Source: Camellia lanceoleosa
Taxonomy: Eukaryota; Streptophyta; Magnoliopsida; Ericales; Theaceae
Direction: 5' to 3'
DNA: 64,000 nucleotides
NCBI GenBank assembly: GCA_025200525.1
Contig: CM045770.1
Location: 125,403,429-125,467,428, forward strand
The first letter of the stretch is position 1, and each line of letters starts with the position of its first letter. Positions 58,601 through 64,000 of this stretch are shown here, in pieces. The translations under genes were made by a program, and so were the position numbers. The notes below the pieces were generated by a model. It made no database searches. It was not told the DNA's origin and saw only the letters and a program-made list of their open reading frames with translations.

Positions 58601-58762
58601 CTCGGCGGGGGTGATGGTGTCAAAGTAACGGCGGAAGAAGCTGAAAGTCTCCCGCGGCCTCCGGGTGCACCTCCCATCGTAGCGACGCGAGAAGGGAATA
58701 AATAGAGGAGTCTCCGTCTCCGGCACTGGCTCCAATCTGGGGAAGTAGGCGTAAACCCACAA
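58601..58762 (-). CDS. PMD gene exon 3 (54 codons)
   Basis: Acceptor CACCTTGTAG, donor GCCGAG|GTATG. Reads LWVYAYFPRLEPVPETETPL, then FIPFSRRYDGRCTRRPRETF and SFFRRYFDTITPAE. The aromatic W-Y-FP motif is the usual continuation of the plant mobile domain. Confidence 0.82.
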
Positions 58763-58998
58763 CTACAAGGTGGATATCAGAATGTTTATCAGATAAAGCA
58801 GAATGTAGAATAAAGTAGAAATAACAAAGCCGTGTGTTGTGCAGTGTATTGAGTAGAGTGTACAGTGTGAGTAGTGTACAACGGTGTAAATCGCAGTATG
58901 TGTGTGCAGTGTACAAGATACAAGCAAAGCAAAAGACTACGCAGTGTGCAGTGCGAATTACGAAAGTATAGAGCGTAAATGTAAAGCGAAAAGGAAAC

Positions 58999-59632
58999 CT
59001 CCTAAGCTCGCCAAGAGCCTCCGAGCAATCGCTACCACGGAGAGACCGAGCTCATATACCCGAAAAGGGTGGCCAGAGCCGCACCACCCCAGTCATAGCA
59101 CAAGATGTCCCGGACGTCCACCGGTCTGGCCGAGTAGGCAGAGAGCACGGTGTTCGCCTCGGGCGAAGAGGGTCGCCCCTAGCAAAAACATCAAAAACAG
59201 CGCTTGCACGGCCGCCTCGGTCATCGGAGCCGCCGCCACCAACGCAGGCTGCACTCTGAATTGCACCTCAAACCAGGAATAGCAGACAAAGCCTGGACGA
59301 GCAAGAGGTGGCGCCTCGCCAAGCAAATAGATCTGGGCGGCGGTCCACTCGTCCATATCGGTGTCGAAGGGGATCGGATCACCCCCTACCCCGATGCCGG
59401 TGAGCACCGAGAAATCGTAGGGAGTCATCGTCATGTCTCCCGCGGATAGGTGAAATGAATCGGTGTCCCACCACCTCGCTAGGGCTAGGAGAGGCTCGCA
59501 GCGATAAGTCGGTCGCACCGCAAAGGAACCAAATCCCGCCTCGTCCACGATGCGTCGAACCGCCTCGGGAAGCTCCAAATACCAATCTCGAGCCGCGACG
59601 TTCCCATACCCGCGGATGGTATAGGAGTCTCC
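58999..59632 (-). CDS. PMD gene exon 2: core plant mobile domain
   Basis: Acceptor TGAAAACAG. Reads GDSYTIRGYGNVAARDWYLE, then LLALARWWDTDSFHLSAGDM and TMTPYDFSVLTGIGVGGDPI. The WW-TFHL-GEMT-TP-DF-LTG order is the signature of the domain (PF10536 type). The frame is open for about 160 codons; then a one-base frameshift near 59140, after which DVRDILCYDWGGAALATLFG matches the W-G-A-LA-L part of the domain. The donor is placed at 58998 with less certainty. Confidence 0.85.
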
Positions 59633-59734
59633 CTGTTTTCAAACAAATGGTTGCAAAGCAATATGAAATGTACAGTTCTGAGGAAACATGTTAAAATCAA
59701 TACAAATCTAGCATGCGTGCAAGTTTTTCATATT

Positions 59735-60200
59735 CAAACAGATACCGGGTGCTGGTGCACCTACGGTGGACTACAGTGTTTGATGCGTCATCGTGTTTTG
59801 AGTAAGTGCAATGTAAACATGGTGCACGTGTGCACATTTTTCAGATCTAAGTAGATATCAGGTTTCAGTGTACTACGGTGGACTACGGCCTGTGATGTGT
59901 CAGTGTGTTTGTGAGGATCAGCATACAGATATGGTGCATGTGTGCACGTCGTTTTTAGATTCAAACAGATATCGGGTTATAGTGTGTCAGTAGGTGAACT
60001 ACAACGTATGATGCGTCAGCGTGTTTTGTGTGGTTTAGTTTAAATACAGCATACAATATGTTTTCAGATTCAAATAAGTGCCGGGAGTCGGTAGGTTTGC
60101 AGTGAAGTACGGTGTGTACCGTGTGTTTCGGTGATTGAGACTAGTGCAGTGTGTGTGCATGTGTCCGTCTTAAACAGATATCCGTTGTAAGCATGATTGC
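59735..60200. repeat. Tandem repeat of about 115 bp in intron 1
   Basis: Four imperfect units marked by CGGTGGACTAC and CAGATATCGGG words inside the first intron of the antisense gene (59633-60308). Confidence 0.75.
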
Positions 60201-60308
60201 GATTAACTACAGTGTACAGCATATCAGAGCTAAGCAGTTAAAGAACAGATTCAGCTATGGCAGGTAACAGTTCTACATTGCAGAAAGTAAAACAGAAAAA
60301 GATGTTAC

Positions 60309-60536
60309 CTCGGAAGCGCCGAAGGATAGGTGAGAGGTCGGCTCGCGCAGGAGAAGCTCCGGGTCCAGTGCTCGATCAAAGCCGCGGAAATGGCGAAGAC
60401 CATCCGGAGGTAGGACGTGGATCGCCGGGCGGTAGGTCGCTGGGTCGAAGGGACGCTCGCTCAACGGGAGGAGCTCGACCCCGGGATCCATCTTGTGATC
60501 CGGGGGAGTCCCGATGTGTGGAATATCGTCAGCCAT
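60309..60536 (-). CDS. PMD gene exon 1 (76 codons, start)
   Basis: ATG at 60536 in a good context. Reads MADDIPHIGTPPDHKMDPGV, then ELLPLSERPFDPATYRPAIH and FDRALDPELLLREPTSHLSF, ending GASE before donor CCGAG|GTAAC. Proline- and acid-rich N-terminus. Chosen as the start because the frame upstream runs into leader-like CT-rich sequence. Confidence 0.75.
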
Positions 60537-60859
60537 GGCAATGGTGGCGAGAAAATAGTCGGAAAAGCCGGAATGTGAAAAGTCAACCGAAAAAGTCAAC
60601 CCCGAGCGGGCCGAAAATGACCGGGAAGGCCGGAAAATGAAAAGGCACGGAAATGAAGAGAAGATCGAGGGGAACAAGTCCCGAAAAGTGGAAATAGCAA
60701 AGGATGCTCCGAAACGGAATTTCGATCGGTGGAAAATGTCCGAAACGCGAAGAAAATCGCGAATCCGACGACGAAACGGACGTAGAACGCGAAGAAAACA
60801 AGGAAATGAGAAGAGAAGAAGCTCTAGAGAGAGAGGGCAAGAGTTTTCAGCGGTGGAGA

Positions 60860-61040
60860 AGTAAAGAAATAGGGTTAGAAACCCTATTTTTAAAAGACCC
60901 GTGGTGAAATGGCAGAACTGCCCCCGATCAGGTATTTTTGTCCGGTCGGCACTATTTTGTGCCGGTCGGCACAATATTGTGCCGGTGGAGTTATTTTGCA
61001 GCCGGTGGCCAGCCGGTGGCTTTCTCTTCCAGCCGGTGGT
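60860..61040 (-). promoter_or_regulatory. Putative promoter of the antisense PMD gene, LTR-U3-like
   Basis: On the minus strand, palindromic modules (GGCACAATATTGTGCC, GTGCCGACCGGCAC, CCACCGGCTGG) at 60940-61030 are followed by a TTTTAAAAAT box (about 60890) and a CT-rich leader up to the ATG. The modules are the same as in U3 of the element's LTR (48850-48970). Confidence 0.5.
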
Positions 61041-61375
61041 GTTTCCACAACCTTGTTTAGGCCATGAGAGCAGTTTTGGGTCTTCATAACTCAAGAAAGT
61101 GCAAGAAAGTGCATCCCTGATGCTCAACCGGTCTCCGTTTTGACCTCGGACCGTGTCTTCTGTGCGTGGCACTCAAGTTCAAGCAGATATTGTATCCTTT
61201 TGTATCCTTTGGTCTTTTACAAGATTCAAAAGTTGCCCCGTGTGCGTTGCACGCATCCATCACATTGTCCGGTGCGTTGCATCGCGCCATCTTGCACGCC
61301 CCTTGCGACTTGCACCATCTTGCATTTTCGTGTGGCATGCGTGTCATACTTGCATTTCATTTTCTATTCAATGAG

Positions 61376-61915
61376 GTACGTGTGCCTCATTTTGCATTTC
61401 CATTGCATCTTGAGGTACGCGTGCCTCATTTTGCATTTCATTTTCCATTCAATGAGGTACGTGTGCCTAATTTTGCATTTCCATTGCATCTCGAGGTACG
61501 CGTGCCTCGTTTTGCATTTCATTTTCCATTCAATGAGGTACGTGTGCCTCATTTTGCATTTTATTTTCCATTCAATGAGGTACGTGTGCCTCATTTTGCA
61601 TTTCCATTGCATCTTGAGGTACACGTGCCTCGTTTTGCATTTCATTTTCCATTCAATGAGGTACGTGTGCCTCATCTTGCATTTCCATTCAATGAGGTAC
61701 GTGTGCCTCATTTTGCATTTCCATTGCATCTTGAGGTACGCGTGCCTCGTTTTGCATTTCATTTTCCATTCAATGAGGTACGTGTGCCTCATCTTGCATT
61801 TCCATTCAATGAGGTACGTGTGCCTCATTTTGCATTTCATTTTCCATTCAATGAGGTACGTGTGCCTCATTTTGCATTTCCGTTGCATCTCGAGGTACAC
61901 GTGCCTCATCTTGCA
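61376..61915 (+). repeat. 81-bp satellite of element C with GAGGTACGYGTGCCTC units
   Basis: Units of 42 plus 39 bp, about seven repeats, each with GAGGTACGTGTGCCTC or GAGGTACGCGTGCCTC (nearly palindromic). The period is a multiple of three, so several frames stay open. Confidence 0.9.
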
Positions 61916-62282
61916 TTTGGCACGCATTCCATCGCGCTATTTTGCGCACCTCATTGTTGTCCACGGGTCTGGCGAGACCTTAAACACGCACGGTCTAGGA
62001 GACCTTAAATCCTCGGAAGATGCAAGACCTTCGTTGCTTCGGTACACGCAATTCATGCACTGTCATGCATTCGTAAAGCCGTGCGTTGCCGCGCATTTCA
62101 AATTCATGCATTGTCATGCATCCAAAAGTCGCGCGTTGGCGCGCATTTCAAAAAACAAACATGCATTGTCATGCATTGCATCCCGGTCTAGGAGACCTTA
62201 AATCCTCTAAAGGTGCAATTCCTTCGGGGTTTGTCGTGCCCGAACGACTTTCGGTGGTCTGGTAAAGCCACCAGCCTGTGTT
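61916..62282 (+). other. Internal spacer, element C
   Basis: Contains repeated GTCTAGGAGACCTTAAATCC and CATGCATTGTCATGCA words. No gene. Confidence 0.6.
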
Positions 62283-62530
62283 TGCAGTGAGTTCCTAGGA
62301 GACCAATGGGGACGGTGAAAACTAGAGTTCGAATGGCTTATGCCTAGAACGCAAAGGTTCGGAATTTTCGAGACTAAAGTCTGGTTTAAATACCCAGAGG
62401 GTGTACCCTCGGCTTGAAATCTGTATGGAAGCCCCATAGGTTGAGGCGGCATGTTTACGCCTCAATTCTGGATACTGAACCAACCTAGTATATCGCCCCG
62501 TTGGGAGAATAGGGAAAGCTGCAATCATAG
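62283..62530 (+). other. Conserved block shared with element A
   Basis: Matches 6226-6500. Nothing coding is recognised. Confidence 0.7.
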
Positions 62531-63775
62531 TTGTTGCATCATAGTGCATTGTCATGCATCATTTCTAAATATTGCATATGTCATGCATCATGCACATTTC
62601 AAAAAAAAAAAATCCAAAAAAAAAAAACATACATATGTCATGCATCATCGTATATACTGCATATATCATGCGCATTTCAAATCCAAAAAAAACAAAAAAA
62701 AAACCATGCATATGTCATGCATTTCATTGTAGTATAGTGCATATGTCATGCATTTTCTGTAAATATCCATTTCCATTGCATTTTAGTTGCATGCATCCAC
62801 TGCATCATCTTCCATCTATGGCTTACACCTTTCCTTGTTGAGCTTGGTCTGGTATGTGCCCTTACTTTTCACGTTGAAGCACAGTTCTACATGTATATCG
62901 CGCCTACTCCACGCTGGTATGTTGGATTGAGGTTGCGGCACCTTTTCTGTGTTAGACATGGTTTGTATGTGCGCATGCCTTTCCTAAGCGAGATACGGTT
63001 TGGCCCGCGCACCATAATCGCATATTGCATTGTAGTGTAATTAATACATCCAGCATTAGGATCATTATTCTTTCCTCAGCGGGTCGTCACCCCACTCATG
63101 TCAATCCACCCAATACTTGTTCTTGTGTCCGTCTACATCACTCATAGTTCAGACATCGTTCTATGGTAGACGGACTCGTTACTTCCATCAATCTATTTGA
63201 CATTTGTGTGGTTTCGAATCGCTCACGGTTGAATCATGATTCAATTGCTTTGCATGTAGTTTGCATAGTTTCAATTGCATTGCATTATCATTTGCATTGT
63301 TTATACTTAGTTTTGTATATAATGCACATCATTTTGCATTCATCATTGCATTGACATGCATATGGCTAACAATATTGTACCTGTTAAGTTTGCTTTCTTT
63401 GCAGGCACGATATTGTATGTACGGCTCATTTGAGGCCGGTGCAACCGAACGAGCCGCACAGGTATTGTATCCTCCGCGTGAGACGTTTCGAGAATTGCAT
63501 AATTCTCTTACATCCTTTCTGCATTGTAGTGTAGATTGGTGTATGCTAGCTTATAACTGTTGCATGTGTGCTTCATTACAGCTTCCTTTGCATGATCATA
63601 AGTTATGCTCGGCCTTTTGCATCGTCTGTTGCATTTTGCCCCTGCCTTCGGGCGCATACCTTATTTGTCTTGCATGTTTGTCTAAGTCTTCAGCCTTGTC
63701 AAAAATGGGTCGTCTCTGGGCTTTGACATTCACTCCCGTCATTGTTATGACTTCCGAAGTTCACAAAGAGGGCAA
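62531..63775 (+). other. 3' internal end of element C with polypurine tract
   Basis: Positions 62590-62760 repeat ATATGTCATGCAT with A-runs. From 63030 it equals 47879-48624. A decayed polypurine tract (ACAAAGAGGGCAA) lies at 63764-63775. Confidence 0.7.
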
Positions 63776-64000
63776 TCAGAGACACCCCATTTTTGATGGT
63801 CCTCAAGACTTGGACGTCACCGTTTGAACACCCGGTGATTATCCATGTTCGTGTTCGTTTGGAGTTCCCGGAGTTCTCGGCTACGCGCCTTGCCTCAGGA
63901 CCTCCGAACTTGACCGTTTTGTGTCTGGTTTTGCACCAAATACTTGTGTTTTGCCTTGGAGGGGCAGGGAATGCCTTTTGAGGCATCCCCACACACCACC
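63776..64000 (+). repeat. Right LTR of element C (first 225 bp)
   Basis: Starts CAGAGACACCCC (altered from TGTAGACACC) and then equals 48634-48848 with no visible difference. Continues beyond the window. Confidence 0.85.

Larger units (their letters stand above)
57228..60536 (-). pseudogene. Antisense plant mobile domain (PMD) gene carried by element C, six exons
   Basis: Plant mobile domain proteins (MAIN/MAIL-type) are nuclear factors tied to transposon silencing and transcription, and the domain is also known in retrotransposons. Seen on the minus strand: six exons at 60536-60309, 59632-58999, 58762-58601, 58512-57998, 57910-57812 and 57478-57228, each with GT/AG borders. Exons 1, 3 and 5 are whole codons (76, 54, 33). 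Exons 2, 4 and 6 contain one-base frameshifts, so as sequenced it is broken. The C-terminus is acidic with a KKRAR-type nuclear signal. The gene lies wholly inside the retrotransposon, opposite to gag, and is absent from element A. Confidence 0.82.
47795..64000 (+). mobile_element. Element C: long-LTR Tat/Ogre-like element with three LTR starts and an antisense PMD gene
   Basis: Layout: LTR stub (47795-47878), 3' internal end (47879-48624), LTR (48625-52396), full internal region (52397-63775), LTR (63776 to beyond the window). The internal region has PBS, a reduced gag, hairpins and an antisense plant-mobile-domain gene. No pol. The two 3' internal ends differ at about a dozen of 746 positions, so the duplication is recent. 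Non-autonomous like A. Confidence 0.85.

Noticed and set aside
57228..60536. PMD gene as an ordinary host gene that the element inserted next to
   Set aside because: Sequence on both sides of it is element internal sequence that matches element A, and it lies between gag and the polypurine tract.
61140..62201. 353-codon plus-strand open frame
   Set aside because: It is the translation of the 81-bp satellite; other frames and the minus strand are also open, and the period is a multiple of three.
1..64000. tRNA or rRNA genes
   Set aside because: No cloverleaf or rRNA core sequences recognised; the only tRNA-like strings are primer-binding sites.

Overview
This is nuclear DNA from a flowering plant, most likely a eudicot with a large, repeat-rich genome. 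The signs are Ty3/gypsy elements with very long LTRs, Ty1/copia, LINE and hAT elements, long AT-rich spacers, and a pseudogene of a HAD-family gene whose exon sequence resembles dicot homologues. I cannot name the species. No intact host gene, tRNA or rRNA gene is visible. Almost everything is mobile-element sequence, much of it nested.

Left (1-13204). Element A is a gag-only Tat/Ogre-like LTR element whose 5' LTR starts off-window. It has a PBS at 996, a frameshifted gag at 1878-3212, no pol, several satellite arrays at 6775-8310, a PPT, and a 3' LTR at 8930-13204. It appears to sit in a reversed LTR (R, 13205-18415, itself carrying a hAT-type element at 16691-17428). R appears to sit in an older LTR (F, 18416-19236), and F in a minus-strand copia element.

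Copia block (19237-35081, minus strand). A SIRE-like Ty1/copia element with broken RH, RT, INT, PR and gag is split by a solo LTR (S1, 21257-25541 plus 30101 to about 30959). S1 is split by a second solo LTR (S2, 25542-30095) with a perfect 5-bp duplication ACGTG. The copia 5' LTR abuts a degraded LINE (35082-36940).

Middle (37000-47794). A minus-strand HAD-hydrolase-like (HDHD3-like) pseudogene is spread over 37493-43942. Its first intron holds a 1971-bp chromovirus-type solo LTR (39954-41924, duplication AAAGA) that ends only 15 bp from a splice acceptor. AT-rich spacers, an inverted-repeat element and a 441-bp hAT MITE (46869-47309) follow.

Right (47795-64000). Element C has three LTR starts (47795 stub, 48625, 63776), with a duplicated 3' internal end that suggests recombination between copies. 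It has a reduced gag, no pol, and on the opposite strand a six-exon gene (60536 down to 57228) encoding a plant mobile domain (PMD) protein, which element A lacks. Upstream of this antisense gene lie palindromic modules like those in the U3 of the element's LTR.

Shared design. The long LTRs of this family share a G-box palindrome upstream of TATA (absent in A), a splice-donor-like site after the promoter, an acceptor-like site 1.6-2.7 kb downstream, and hairpin arrays inside that presumed intron. Several LTRs also carry subfamily-matched palindromic modules at both U3 and just after the acceptor. These conserved non-coding architectures and the antisense PMD gene are the most unusual content. 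All comparisons were made by eye.
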